From Rutstroemia sp. NJR-2017a BVV2 (Eukaryota; Ascomycota; Leotiomycetes; Helotiales; Rutstroemiaceae): a stretch of 64,000 bases of DNA. The position numbers and the translations under genes were made by a program. This document shows, one piece after another, positions 23,517-35,669 of this stretch. The notes beneath the pieces were generated by a model. The model was not told the DNA's origin, did no database searches, and saw nothing but the letters and a program-made list of their open reading frames with translations. Every line of letters begins with the position of its first letter. Position 1 is the stretch's first letter. The stretch lies in NCBI GenBank assembly GCA_002946415.1, contig NJPS01000026.1, forward strand, positions 248,001 to 312,000. Reading direction: 5' to 3'.

Positions 23517-24467
23517 CTAGATACGATCCTTTTGCCGCCATTTGCTTGAAGTTTGATCGTTGGATAGTACTGAAGAAAACCAAGAGAATATGAATAGCTG
23601 CATTCATTTCCTGCCTACCCCCCACTTACCCCACGTTTCCATCTGCGAGTCGAGTCAGTCGCATAAACAACTCTCGCAGGGTAGGATAAGTCGAGAATGT
23701 TAGGTTCTAGAAAGAAGGGAGTGTGTAGTGCCACTTGGATACAATCTCGACACATCGGCGATAAAGTCTGTCCGTCATCATAAGCAGTCTAGTAGCCGGC
23801 GGAGACTGACATATACGAAAACGTTCTTAACTTTTCAACGTTGTCTAGAAAGAATGTCAGCTCGAACAAGGCTACATGTTCCTCTGGTGACTGGGCAGAA
23901 GAAGAATCCAGATATACCTGGAGCCTCCTGCAGACCTCGAAAATAACCAATACTTTCCTCACCCAAGAAACGGCAGAAGCGACACTGAAAACAGCTGGAG
24001 ACCCAAAGTCAAGACTCCCAAAAGGAGCATCACTCGAAGAGCAGAAACCAGACGGAAGAAAAAAACTCAGAAGAACTCCAGACACCACCTAAACCTCACC
24101 ATCACATACCCATCTCACCACCTTCCCCTCACTCACCGCATCTCACAAACAACAAAGCCAGATGATATGTACCAAGAATCGATTTGATTACAAAAAGCGC
24201 TCAATTGTGGAGAAAAGAAAGATTAACTACATCAATCCATCCACGCATCCATATCGCTGCGTCCCCCAAGCCAAGCCAAGACAAACAAGAGAATGCGTTC
24301 CTGTACTGTATTCCGTAGCTAGTATACGCTCGCTGTAATTGCATGCAAACGCAAGCGAATTCCCATGATCCCCCAAAACTCCAAAATAAAACAGTAAGGT
24401 AACAAAAGAAATAAGAAATAAAAAGGGTATCGTATCATCTCATCCAGCAACCACAAACCAAACCCCC

Positions 24468-25559
24468 CTAAGCATCCGGATTCACCACTCCCCTCACAGA
24501 ATCATACGCCCCCTGCATAACATGCGTCTTCTCCCCCGTCAACGGATCGAAGATATGGCAGCCCCGCATTGCTGCTCCCGGGGGTGTGTAGACTGTTGGA
24601 TTGTATTAGTACCATGTCATATCAGAATCAAGATGTGGAGAGAGAGAAGGGAAGCCGAACATGTGAACGCAAGGGAATGGAATGGAATGGCAGAAGGGTG
24701 GGAAGAACTCACGATGCAAAGTAACCGCATACTCCTCCTTACTCGGATTCGCAATCGAATGCAAACCCATCTATACAACCTCAAATCAGTCTCTGACCTC
24801 CCTTACCAAATCAACAAAGAACAAAACTCACCTCATCACACATATACGCCACTTTCCCCTGCCTATAATCCCTCACGCCCTCAACCTGCATTTCCCTTTC
24901 CATCTCCCCTCTCCCCATCCCCTCCCCCTCCTCACCCCCAACCGGAGCAACCCACCTCGTCTCCCTCACCCCACCCCCCAACACCCTCATCAAACAATGA
25001 CTGCTCGCATGATCATGCACCTTACTCTCTTTCCCAGGCGTCCAAACCAGCATCAACAGATTAAACACGCCCTCTACTTCCGTAACCAAATTCCGCGTGT
25101 ACTGTTTTTCCGGATTACGATGTGCGTATTTAGTCCAATCTGCCGGACTGGAGCTGTAGGAGGAGAGGAGATGGGTTAGGGTTGGGATGCAGGGGCGGGA
25201 GGTGGTGGTGAGGTGGGTTGTTAGGGAGGTGAGGAGTTGGTTGAATGGGTTGGTTGTTGTGGGCGTTTGTTTGGCGATGGGATAGGAGGAGCGGGAGGGG
25301 TAATCTAGGTGGGAGGGGAGAACGGTTAGAAGCGGGTTTGGCTTGGGGAGGTATGTGTGGAAAGGGTACCTCTGGGTAAGAAAGGGATGTGTGATTGTTG
25401 TTGCATGGAATTATTTGATTCCAGAGAGGTCGACTTTCTGGTCGTTCCAGTAATACCACGGTTCATGAGAATGGGTGCGAAAGTTGGCTTGTTGGCTGAC
25501 GTGGTGATTTTAGTACGTAGAGTACGGGTTGCTGTAGCTTTGATGCTTGATGGAGCCAT
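24468..25559 (-). CDS. cysteine dioxygenase (CDO type I)
   Basis: Four exons on the minus strand: 25559-25370, then from 25304 to a GTGAGT donor near 24835, a short exon ('GLHSIANPSKEEYAVTLH'), and the terminal exon ending at 24468. The cupin shows the CDO signatures: 'YTRNLV', 'FNLMLVWTPGKESKVHDHA' with the HxH iron ligands, the following 'SSHCLMRVLGG' with the Cys that forms the Cys-Tyr crosslink, 'GLHSIANPS' with the third His, and 'LYTPP' near the end with the expected Tyr. The enzyme oxidises L-cysteine to cysteine sulfinate with O2, a step of taurine and sulfite formation and cysteine detoxification. A Glu/Gly-rich insertion (coded by the C-rich plus-strand stretch 24895-24985) lies between the metal ligands. 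The first 60 residues are poorly conserved in the family, so the start is less sure. Confidence 0.9.
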
Positions 25560-27642
25560 TTTTGCAGATTCTGATGGAAATCACAAGGAAAATACTGAGA
25601 TGATGATGGTTTGAGATGGAAGACTGGATGGAGGTTGTGGGAGAAAATGAGCAGATGTGAGAATCAGCACGATGAAGTGAAAATGAGAAGGCACTAGAAA
25701 ATTGGCGCTGCATTTATTAAATACCTAAAACTGTTGGTACAGTGGTACAGCGAATCCAAGATCCAAAAGGGGCCGGCATCGGGCGGGCCGGTATCTTGGA
25801 GGCAGTGAACAGGGAGTTCACAGGATAATAACCCTATTTTGAGTCGAGATGTGCGTCGAAACTTCCCCAGAAAGTTGTCACAGACCACGTATTATCCGGA
25901 GTGTTCCAAAGTACCGCTATCCGCATCTATCTCTTCCCGGATCCCATGGATTTTGTTTCATTTTCCCCCTTCAATTCACTTTGCTGTGAAACATTCCATC
26001 TCCAACATCTTCCATCGTTGGCGTGGTGCACGCGCGTTTATCCCCACCATAGGGTCTTCTGGATTGCGACCGCTTCTTTGTTTAGATGAACCTTGATAGC
26101 CAACCTACCCTGCGCAATCAGATATCGATTATATGGTCTCTCATTCGCCAAGTCCGAGCTAGTGGAAAGTTGTCCTGAAAACTCCCTCATCCTCTCGTGT
26201 TTGATTGAAAAGCTCGTACGGTTCTTCATTTCCTTGGCCGTCACCGCCGAATTCGATTTCGGTTTCTGAGATTCCTATTGGTGATGTTGTGGCTGAGCGG
26301 GGTACCGCGTTGCGGTGGATCCACTAAGTGTTATCTATTGGTTGCATGTTAATTGGAACAAGATAATGCCCTCATGAAAATCTTCTTCTGAATGCCTCAG
26401 AGATAGGACAGCATGAGTGAAAGAAAGTAACATGCAGACAAGAGAGAATCCGTAATGCTTTGCATCACTCCATCCAGAGCATGGCTGTGGCGAGGAAGCT
26501 GAAAATGCAACATGTTGCAAGTCGAGAGCGATCAAGCAAGATGATTGCATCGTCAGATGAACACAATTGATAATGAAAATTCAAAACTTCTACCAACAAT
26601 CAAGGATCTTCCTGTCCCAGATAACGATGCTTCCGACTACGGAATGTGCGCATCTCATGGACATTCATCCATCCACTCCTCACCTCAACAACCGCTCGCA
26701 CCAACCTATAATCCAAGGCCGACCACCTGAGTTCCGTCCTCCCATCTCATTGGCTACCACTAGGCCCAATCGCAGAACAGACAAGTGGATCAACGCATTT
26801 CAGCACTTCCTCTTTCTTCTTAATCATCGCGAAAAGACGAGCAGAACGCAGCGAAAAACCAGGAAAGTCGCCGGTGAAATTCCTATATGTTTCTGAAGTC
26901 GTAAGAAGTCCTATGGAGCAAGAAACACGAAAATCTGTCGAGGGGAGACGTTTTTCTTATATTTGGTGAACTACTCGTTGGAAATTTGGCGCTAGTGAGT
27001 GCCAGGTCGATGATACCATTTCACGTGATATGAGGAATCCGCTCCACTTCTACTTGTGCACCCAATGGGACTTGAGATAGGGGGGAATAAAGTCCATGTA
27101 AGGAGGTTAAGCTTAAGAAGAGAGTTAAACGAGGTTCTTCTCCTTTATGGCTGGTAGTGGTTAGCTTGAGTTACTTGGTATGGCACATTGTTTGACTTTG
27201 GTCGGTGTTGAAGATTGGAGTTTCTGCATTCCATGTAGAACAATCTACCGCCTTGGTTTACGAGAATCATATTCCCAGTTGAAATTCAGTAGTCAAGGTG
27301 AGGTAGTTTTCTCGAGAATTGTTTCTGATAGTCAAATACAAGAGCGGACGTATCTCCCGACCTCTGAGAAATCACACCTAAGTATGGGATACTTTCACTG
27401 TTGGTACCGGAGAAAGTCAGGTCATACACATTTACACCGAAGATGTGCTCCAGATATGTCGAATAAGTATTTCGAAGGCTATGTAAGAAAAGCTTTCCAG
27501 CGTCTCCTCCATCACTCGTTCATATCACCCTTGATTCAAGCCAAAACCACAAACCCTAGGACTCCAATCTCCTATGATAGCATCCATGCTGTTTTCCCAA
27601 CGCCATTTAAATCGCTTAAATCCTCAAATCCCACCCCTCAGC
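25560..27642. other. intergenic, no gene recognised
   Basis: Several open frames of 60-180 codons occur on the plus strand (for example 27180-27725) but lack family features, and the last overlaps the 3' end of the DUF3431 gene in antisense. I see no repeats or RNA genes. Confidence 0.4.
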
Positions 27643-28564
27643 CTACAGCTCTCGGTCGCAGACTCCAATATTGTACACATCACACAAGCACTGCACCTCC
27701 GAAGGACAACTACAAAGAACATTAGCCACGATTTCTTTCCCCACCCAATAGTCACAATCAACAAGGCAACACTTACAAAACATCTTCCATCCCAAACCAC
27801 AAATGCCAAGTATACTCCAAAATCTTCCCCGCTTGCACCCCACTCAACTCCGTCTCCCAAACCCACCTCCTCAACGCCTCATACCACTCCCTCTCCCTCC
27901 TCGTAACCCTCTCCCTACTAACCGCAAACGTACTACAGCACGGGGCCGCGATCTTCTTCGGCACTCTTCCCATTCCCTTCCCAATATCGCTTGCGCGCTC
28001 GACATTGAATTCTTTGATCACGCTCGAGATCTGAACTTCGCGCGGACTGCCTTTGAGTTCGTTGAGTGGTGATGCGAGTGCACTCGCTACTGGAATCACA
28101 TTCTCGCAGCCCGGGAGACACCGCGGAGAGACGTAGCCGTGTTTGAGGACGTTTTCGAGTTGCAGGTGTTGGATTTCGAAGGGGGAGGTGTGGATCGAGT
28201 GCCAGGCTTGGTGTTGGTCGTGGTGGAAGAAGGATACTTCGGGCAGGTTGTGGTAGTTGTCGATTAGGAAGGTGAGGATTGTGAGAGCGGTGGGGGATTT
28301 ACCGAGTAATATCTCGTCGCTGGTGTTGGGGGAGATGTAGGGGCGCGAGGTGTCGATTGCGTGGATTTTGTATGGGTGGCTGGAAGATGGAGGGAGCCAG
28401 GAAAGGTCAGATGATGGGGTGGTGGTGATTATTAGGGAGGCTGAGGGGCGCGACGAGGGGGTGATGATGTATATGATAAATATTATGAAGGAAATAATGC
28501 CAATGATAGGTTTGTATGATGAGCCTACTAGGCGCTGGAGTGGTCCTTGACTAAGGAGTGCCAT
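27643..28564 (-). CDS. DUF3431 family protein with N-terminal membrane anchor
   Basis: Exon 1 runs 28564-27779 and is joined through a GTAAGT intron to a short last exon ending in 'EVQCLCDVYNIGVCDREL' at 27643. Residues 19-36 ('PIIGIISFIIFIIYIITP') form a single membrane segment without a cleavage site, so a type II anchor is likely. The DUF3431 core follows: 'ALTILTFLIDNYHNLPEVSF' then 'FHHDQHQAWH', 'GYVSPRCLPGCENVI', 'AAPCCSTFAVSRERV', and 'LEYTWHLWFGM' near the end. This fold resembles glycosyltransferase-like fungal secretory proteins, but the biochemical role is unknown. Conserved cysteines suggest disulfides in the secretory lumen or at the cell surface. Confidence 0.88.
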
Positions 28565-29548
28565 TATGAACGTAACGAACTGAAATTAGAGCGACAGACG
28601 AATATTAAGTGATGGTGAAAAGAAAAACGACGAAGTCGACAGACATGAGATGGAGAAGAAATATATACTCAATTCTAAGCACGTCGTCTCGTATGATCGG
28701 ACGGTTTGGTTTGCTTCAGACTTGCAGCCATCGAATCAAAAATGTCCAATCTGAAACGAGGGGAAGGGATGAGATGAAACTTGCCTCATAATTGCATGTT
28801 TTTACGAATTGAGGGAATCAAATCTGGGAATAGCTTCAGCTCAGAGGATTTTGAACAAGCGCCATCAAGGACTTGGAGTGGTAAGTGTTTCTGGCAATTG
28901 CCTGCAGTCGCGTCTCTCAATTGTAAAGTTGGAGGTTTTCGCGAAGGGAACCATCTTTCGTTTCTGGTGCGGGGGGAAGACGCTAGAGTCTTGGCGAACC
29001 CAAAAATGCTCGATTCTCGGTGCAAAAGAAACGGTTTCTGATTCACGTGGTAAGTATTTCTTGTTGGTACTGACACGGTAAAGTACTACACGTGGGCTAC
29101 TAGATGAAGGGCTACCGTGTAAAGGAGTACCAAGTAAAGGGCTACCAAAGGGCTATCAGAGACCTACCAGAAAGCTAGCAACCAGGTAAAGAGAGGGCTG
29201 CCAGGCACCTGACTGCAAAGTAAAAAACTACACGCCAAATAGTTAAACTTACCCCGCGCTGGCATTGTGAAGGGCTTCTAGACTGCACTCGACGCCCTAC
29301 AGTTGAAAGGCCTGTGCAGGAGAAGCTCCTGCCAGCTATTCTCAACGTTCGATTGCGTAGCAAAGGATCCAACCTCGTCTCGAGCACAACCCCTCAAGCC
29401 CTCGAGCCGAAGCTGGGACCCCTACTCACGTGCCGATAACGATAAGAATCATCATCATCCCACCCATCCATCCACTCAATCTCTTCCAAGTTTCCCACTC
29501 ACACGATCAATTCCCCCAAAAAACCCACCACCTCCCCTCAACCTCACC
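28565..29548. other. divergent intergenic region
   Basis: Lies between divergent genes (DUF3431 on minus, conserved unknown on plus) and should hold both promoters. Around 29095-29210 are loosely repeated 'AAGGGCTACC' words (29105-29114, 29133-29142 and variants). No gene is evident. Confidence 0.45.
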
Positions 29549-30348
29549 ATGGGCGTCCTCCGCACCACTCTCAGCACCGCGCTCCTGGGCGCCACGGGCG
29601 CCGCCAGCGGCTGGGCCCTCTGGACGCGCAACTCGAAATTCGTGCCGATCTCGCCCAGCGACCCGATCTTCTCGTCGCGCGCATACAAGCGCAACAACCC
29701 GAACGGCAACCCGGCGACGCAGGATCTGTGTGTGAGGAAGGTGCCGCTAGGGAAGATCAAGCCGCATTTGTTGGAGAAGGAGGGGAAGTTGGTGGAGGCG
29801 TTTTGTGCGGGGGTTTGGGGTGGGAGTGGTATGTTGCGCTTCTTTTTCTGTTTGGAGCGGGAGGGGGAGGGGGAGGGGGATGTGGGAGATAGGGTGGGAT
29901 GGGATGAAATGGATGGATGGATGGGTTGCTGATTAATGGGTGAATTACAGGATACGCATACCAGCGCAGGTACCTATCCAAAAAATACCAAAACGACAGC
30001 ACGACCGCGCACCAGCTCTGGGAAAGACCCGAGCTTCTCTCCTCCACCTACGATGTCGGAACGCAGATAACAGATCACTTCGAAGTTGTATCGAAGACCC
30101 CAGAAGCGATAACAGTGCGCTGTGGAGACTCGCCATTGAAGACTGGAGTTCGAGAATCCGATGGGCTGTTTGAGATGGGCGCGAAGATCGATAGGAACGA
30201 GGGCGTCGCGGTGTTTAGTTTGAAGAGTGTGTTTTATAAGGGGGTGGGGAAGGAGACGGAGAAACCGATGCCGGGTCATGTGGAGTTTGCGCATAGGTTG
30301 TATACGAAGTTGTGGATGGAGACGGCGGTGCAGAATGTGGTGATGTGA
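29549..30348 (+). CDS. conserved fungal protein of unknown function with N-terminal hydrophobic segment
   Basis: Exon 1 (29549-29828) and exon 2 (29951-30348) give 225 residues. The N-terminus has a short apolar segment ('LSTALLGATGAASGWALW') that could be a signal anchor or mitochondrial presequence. The core looks strongly conserved in ascomycetes: 'FVPISPSDPIFSSRAYKRNN', 'LCVRKVPLGKIKP', 'VEAFCAGVWGGSGYAYQRRY' across the intron, 'YDVGTQITDHFEVVSKTPEA', 'VRCGDSP' and a final 'YTKLWMETAVQNVVM'. I recognise it as a widespread uncharacterised family but do not know a function. The compact alpha/beta pattern and the DHFEV strand recall small lipid- or thioester-binding folds; that is a guess. 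Confidence 0.8.
29855..29925 (+). repeat. G-rich simple repeat inside the intron of the 29549 gene
   Basis: The intron contains consecutive G-runs (GGGAGGGGGAGGGGGAGGGG type, about 29860-29880) followed by GGGAT/GGATG repeats. The coding strand carries the G-runs, so a quadruplex could form in the pre-mRNA. Confidence 0.6.
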
Positions 30349-30700
30349 GGGGGGAGGTTGATGCAGTGAGAGGAAGAGGAGGAAGGGAGGAAATGAATGT
30401 GTATGTTACACAAATTTATCTTAAGATCGAGGGAGAATGAATCATAAGAAGATGTTGGAGGCAAAACTCTCCTGTCATTGTAAAATCCTATTTGTACATA
30501 TACCGCTGACAACTCCCCGCTTTCCGGTCCTGTATCATTTCGTCGTTGCGATCCTGTATCCAATACGTTTATATCTTTCCCATTCAAAATTCCCCCATGG
30601 TGCGCCTGTCATAAATCCAGTTAAACTCCATGGTATCTACGCTAGGCCCTATATTTCTAAAGTTGCGGTTTGAAAATAATGAGTGTATGTAGTTCGCCGA

Positions 30701-31606
30701 TTAATGAGTGGACGAACGTCGGATGTCTCCTGGCTGAGGCGCTGGGGGAGAAATTGTTGTTCTGTGATAAGTCAATACGGAGATTGCTGGTGGGAAGTGT
30801 CAGCGACTTACACTCGAGAAGCGAAGGCTAGGTCAGATGTGTTGGCAGATCTGGCGGTCAGCATGCGTTCGAATTTGTCTGACGCACTCTCGCGACGTAG
30901 AATTGGACTAGACATCCGTTAGCAGGATAACTTCATGCACAAGCACAGGGACACATACACCCAGTTCCTCAATCTTTCCCAGAAATTCTTCTCATTCCCG
31001 ACCTTCTCATTCTGAGCTTCCAGATCCATGTCATCCTCATCCGAATCATTCATCTGTCTCAACTTCTCCCGTCCCTTCTTCGTGAGATGTCTAAAGATCC
31101 ACCCCAATGCCGCGAAAACCAAAACCGGCGTTCCGAGAGCCACAGCCCAGCTAGGTGTCGTGACGTTACCCAGTACGATCCAGAATTGTAACATAACTCC
31201 AAGGATGGCGATCAGTGAGCCCACTTGGAGAATAGACCAGAACCCCCAGTAGAGTTGCATAAGATCTTCGCCATCGCAGTATTGAATCTGGAACGCCGCG
31301 AAGACTTCGAAGATGACGGAGATGAGTGCAAAGATAAAGCAGAGAGACGCGATGGAGAGGTAATGAACTCGAAGGCGTCGATTGCGGCGGCGGTGACGCT
31401 TTGAGGACGCTTCTGACGGTGGCAGAGTTTTTTCTGCTTCGGTCAGGGCATTGGATCTGTTGTAAAGTTAGCAGTGCGTCGCGTCTGTAAAGCAGGAAAT
31501 GCTCTTACTTATGGTGCTGTATAGAAGCAGTACACATCAGTGCAAGTACAAACAGAAACAAAGACCAGAATATGATATTTGCTTCGGTCACGCTAAGCTT
31601 TGCCAT
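30701..31606 (-). CDS. small four-helix membrane protein, unknown
   Basis: Exons run from an ATG at 31606. After 'IQHH' a GTAAGA intron ends at CAACAG, followed by a long exon to 'RLRNWV', a GTATGT intron, a short exon rich in Arg/Ser ('ILRRESASDKFERMLTARSA'), and a last exon ending at 30701. Four membrane helices are evident: 'IIFWSLFLFVLALMCTAS', 'YLSIASLCFIFALISVIFEV', 'FWSILQVGSLIAILGVMLQF' and 'ALGTPVLVFAALGWIF'. A very basic loop (KRHRRRNRRLR) lies between helices 1 and 2 and an acidic segment (NDSDEDDMDLE) after helix 4. I do not recognise the family. Further upstream exons cannot be excluded. Confidence 0.7.
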
Positions 31607-33278
31607 GAACCTTGCATAGTGAGCACAACGCGCTGGGTCTTTCGTTGTGAATTGCCCTGTCATCTTGCTCCTACAAATCGAAATGTCTCGAACACTGTGA
31701 TAGATACCAACACTGGTTTGGTCAAGGGATCAATGATATAAGTAGTTCTGATAGGAGGTGAAACAATGCTTAGTACTGAATGTCAAGAGATGAACTGTCT
31801 TGGGTACGTGGTCAACATATATGTGGGAGAGTGTGGAGAAGGGAGGCTACGACGATAAGCTGAGCCGTAGTGATACATGGTGTTTCCTATCGTCGCGCCC
31901 AGACTCTTCTAAACCAGTAACCATGATGGTGCCGGTATCACAGCTTCCCGAAAAAAAAAATTCACGATACACACAGAGATAAACTTTGGAAAAGATATGT
32001 TGCCGGCGCCAAGCGGTACCAAGGCCCGATACACTTGTCGTATATGAGATGTATTGGTCTAGTCCCAGAGATTTCGGGGATCGTCACCTGGAGAGCCGCA
32101 GATAATTGCGCTTGGCTGACCCTAAGGAGACATAGTGCTATGGTAGTTGTGTAGCGTCCGTCGGGATTGCACATTCGGTTCTGTCTGTTGTGTCTAGTCG
32201 CTGAGCATTCTGACTGGCCAAGCGAGGCGGAGCGGTGTGCCAAGTGAAAATAGAATTTAGGCTGGGGGAATGGGGGAATGAGATCCATAATTTCGCTGCG
32301 TCTGGCATGTGGCTTTGCTTCTTCGAACGTCATTTGGTATACCTTATTTTGTGATTTTATGGAATGCTTTTGGACATTCTAAACTCCGAAAGACAACATG
32401 CAGTATTGATCGACAGTATAGGCTCGATTGGGGAGATGGTTGAGAGTCAACGGACTTTCGAAGACTCCATAAAACACCACTCTGACTGCTGGATAAGATG
32501 GCTTCTGACGCGTCATGCACAGATGTACCACTTGCTGCAATGCAGTGTCAGATTGGGATAAGATAACATCATTGTGCCCAGACTTCCGGGTTCAACCATT
32601 CATCTTGCCTGCTGCGCGCATAGCAGTGGCCTGTAAGAGGGGAATTAATGGCTCTGGTTGAAGTATAAACGTATGCTCGTCACGAAAAGCTTGCGGCCCA
32701 AGGGGATTGTAAAAGTTTTCCAAGACTCCTCCAAGAAGCCAAGTCGAAATGGAAACTTAGTCCAAACGGAACCGTGTACCTTCCGTTGAACATCTGACGG
32801 AATGAAAGCCATTGGCTGTATTTATGTGATAATCTCAATATATTTAAAAAGTACAAATGAATCTCGAAACATGAGCTTGGCGCGGCCCACGAGTCGGGAA
32901 AGGGTATGTATCTATGTTATTGAAAATTGGTTGATGCTTTTGATCGACACAGTTGTTTATCTTTTCTTGGAGGAAGTCCGGAATACTCTGCACTGGGTAA
33001 AGATCGGATAGTCTTTGAGATGGACCGGATGGACCGTTACACAAAAGAGTGAGCGACTTGGTTGTTATTGAGATGGTCTGCACCAAGCACAGACATTTGG
33101 CTGCCCATGGGGTCGCTGGCGTTCCAGAGGTAGATGAGACAGTTCGCCGTTTTATCGAACCTTCTATCATTAGCAGAAAAAGAAAAAGAAAAAGGGTAAT
33201 CTTACATTCTATTCAGATTAACAGAAGTGATGGCAGGTGGGGGATAACCTATCCCTTGCTTTCAGCACCTCCGCCCCA

Positions 33279-33296
33279 CGTAACCTTAAGGTTACG
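33279..33296. promoter_or_regulatory. 18-bp perfect palindrome
   Basis: CGTAACCTTAAGGTTACG reads the same on both strands without a loop. It could be a dimeric transcription-factor site; no known motif is assigned. Confidence 0.4.
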
Positions 33297-33368
33297 CTGA
33301 ATCGTTACCCTCCCAAAGCGAAAATAGACCATCTGCGGAGACTCTGATTCCAGATGTTCCAGATACGA

Positions 33369-33404
33369 CTGCATCAACTGCATCAACTGCATCAACTGCA
33401 TCCG
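33369..33404. repeat. 9-bp tandem repeat CTGCATCAA, four units
   Basis: Three perfect CTGCATCAA copies and a fourth ending CCG. Confidence 0.9.
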
Positions 33405-34519
33405 TTTATCAGACTTCTTGATGTAACAGAACTCCGCTTTATCGAGTGCCCGGAGCAATCGGAGCAATGTTATGAAGATCGCGCGCGCGGCACGGCATAT
33501 GCTCCTGGCCCTCCGTTCCTGCCCCCGCCCAGGACAAGCTGAGATACTTGTGCAAATGAGCTCCTCCTTTGTACCACGACCCTTGCTCGGCGCGGAGAAA
33601 ACAACAAGTCATAAACTTAGGCATCTATGAGAGCTGCCTTGGTATCGCATCCATCGGTGCCATACCTCTGCGAAAAGTGGTAGCAAAGTTCCACGCGAAG
33701 ACAAACCGTTTCGTAACCCTTTTCGCGTGCTATCACCGACTCACTTGCCATTCCTGATGGTACGACGTCGGTACAACCGACTGAACATGGAAGGGCCGGA
33801 CTGAAAGGCACCAATTGCAACCCTACAAAACCTCAAGGGATTGGAGCCGCTTCTACAGCTGGGTTGAGTGAATGTTACCCAGCAACTGTAAGCTGCAAGC
33901 TGCATTTACCACCCGCTGCTTATTCCGGAATGGAAAGAAACCTCCCGAGGCCGACTATTTATGCTCACTGATAGCCTTTTCATTGGTTCATAAGCGTACA
34001 CCCCGATGAAGTTGCCTTAAGGGATCGTTGGGTTACTGTTCCTAAATCCCCGATCAATCCAGCCAGTACCTACCTACAAGTTGTTGTCGTTTCCCATGGG
34101 GAACAACCAGTATTTTTTCGTAGAAGTCCTCACCCCCTGCTCGGACCTGGTCTTTACAGGAACATTCTGACCCTTATTGTTACTTTGCTGTCTGGCATCC
34201 CTCCATTTCGGGGAGCACATACGATCTGCAAACAACCAGTGGCTTGTAAGCGCAAGCATGTCAGATTGCGCATTTTCTACCCACCCCATGGCAGGCAAGA
34301 AGCTCCTCGTAGTCTTGTCCTACTCCAACTGTCGTCGCCGTTTCCCACGAGTCAAAATGTAGATCATTTAGGGCTGTATATGAAGGAGCCATTGGAAGCT
34401 TCCACGTCCGTGCTACCTCGGAGACTCGTTTCTTTCTACATATACAAAAGCTGGGGAAAAACCAAGAGGTTATCGTCGAACTATTCACCCACTGTTCTTC
34501 TCATCACTGTCTTCACATC

Positions 34520-35669
34520 ATGATGACACAAACATTTCTGAGAGAAAATGGTCCTGGTCGCCAAGTGATGAGTGATCGCTCGCATATTCCGAACTTCTCC
34601 TTCTGGCTCACGATTGTCCGCATATTTCAACTTGTATTATATTATCGCCAAGAAGCATACATGAACAACTTTACTAACTTTCGTGTAGCTCTTGGCACTG
34701 ATAATCTTGGTCCTCACTGCATTTGCTGCCACTGTGTTTGGAACATACTTTGTACGTTTTATTTATCCACGACGAAACTTTCACTAATGCTATGTCTATC
34801 ACAGTTTCCTGGATATGGTTAGCATTCATTTCAGATGACATAAAGTGGATATATGCTTATCAAGACTTAAGGACTGAGCTGGTTTGCATTTGCTTGGTGT
34901 ATCCTGTTCTCCATCTATGTATGTATTGTTGGATCCACCGAATGACCTTCTACTGATTTATTATCTAGGTAGTTATCGTCCCTCGGTGCTTCGCCAGTCT
35001 TTACAACTATTGGATACATCTGTGAGTCATACCATCATATACTTTCCATCTTGCATCAATCTGACTCCTCTGAAGAGCGCTCGAAGCATCCCTGGTCGTG
35101 TTCTACCTTACCACTTTCTCACTACTCGCTTCCGAAGTACCCCTGTGGAGGGCTGTTGAAGGATACGATGGATATAATAGCTGGAATAGTATGACCGTTT
35201 CCGCTGCACGAGCCTCTACTGCCGCAGTTGCATTCTCGGTCATTCAGTGGTTGAGCTTTGTTGGGTCATTGGGCTATGTCGGTACGTTCAAGCAGAAACA
35301 CATTTCCATCAGCTTGTATCGAAAATCGCTCTATGAAGCTTCTTTTTACTGATCTCCTCTTCCAATTCAGCCTACACAATCCACCTCCACCGCACCGCAT
35401 CTACCAGCAGTTCTTTCCATACGCGGCAGATCCACCATGCCCGCGCTCTACAGACCCCATCACCATTACGCTACAGTGGAACAGCACCTTCAATAGCTAG
35501 CCAGACGATAAGTAGCCCTATTATGCCATCACCGGCGGTAGAGTTATTTGACACGAAGGGAATGTTTGAGAGAGATGCTTCTACAGAGCCTTGGAGTCAG
35601 GATAGGAGGTTGGAGGAGATGAGGTTGAATGATGATAGGCGGACGGACTTCTCACCCGCGTTTGTGTAA
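34520..35669 (+). CDS. MARVEL-like four-helix membrane protein
   Basis: Six introns or so split this gene; each joins in frame. Helix 1 is built across an intron ('FWLTIVRIFQ' plus 'LLLALIILVLTAFAATVFG'). Then come 'YFFPGYG', helix 2 'LSWFAFAWCILFSIYVVIVP', helix 3 'LALEASLVVFYLTTFSLLAS', a lumenal loop with two Trp and Tyr-Asn repeats, and helix 4 'AAVAFSVIQWLSFVGSLGYV'. The C-terminal 90 residues are Ser/Pro-rich and cytosolic. The topology and the 'FASLYNYWI..LALEA' region match fungal MARVEL-domain proteins, which organise membrane domains such as eisosomes. The ATG ATG at 34520 is the likely start. Orthologous function is unknown. Confidence 0.8.

Larger units (their letters stand above)
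22889..24467. other. intergenic with repeats, no gene seen
   Basis: Contains a purine-rich minisatellite (23240-23335) and copy B of the dispersed repeat (23463-23516). Open frames near 23790-24090 on both strands have no family resemblance. The 24100-24467 part is the 3' flank of the cysteine dioxygenase gene. Confidence 0.45.
31607..34519. other. 2.9-kb intergenic region, no gene recognised
   Basis: Open frames on both strands are short and show no family features. It holds an 18-bp perfect palindrome (33279-33296), a 9-bp tandem repeat (33369-33404), and an AAAAAG run near 33178-33198. It lies between the divergent promoters of the 30701-31606 and 34520 genes. Confidence 0.4.

Noticed and set aside
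27180..27725. 181-codon plus-strand frame
   Set aside because: Composition lacks protein character and its end lies antisense to the last exon and 3' end of the DUF3431 gene.
31962..32333. 123-codon minus-strand frame in the 2.9-kb gap
   Set aside because: No family features, no splice partners and atypical composition.
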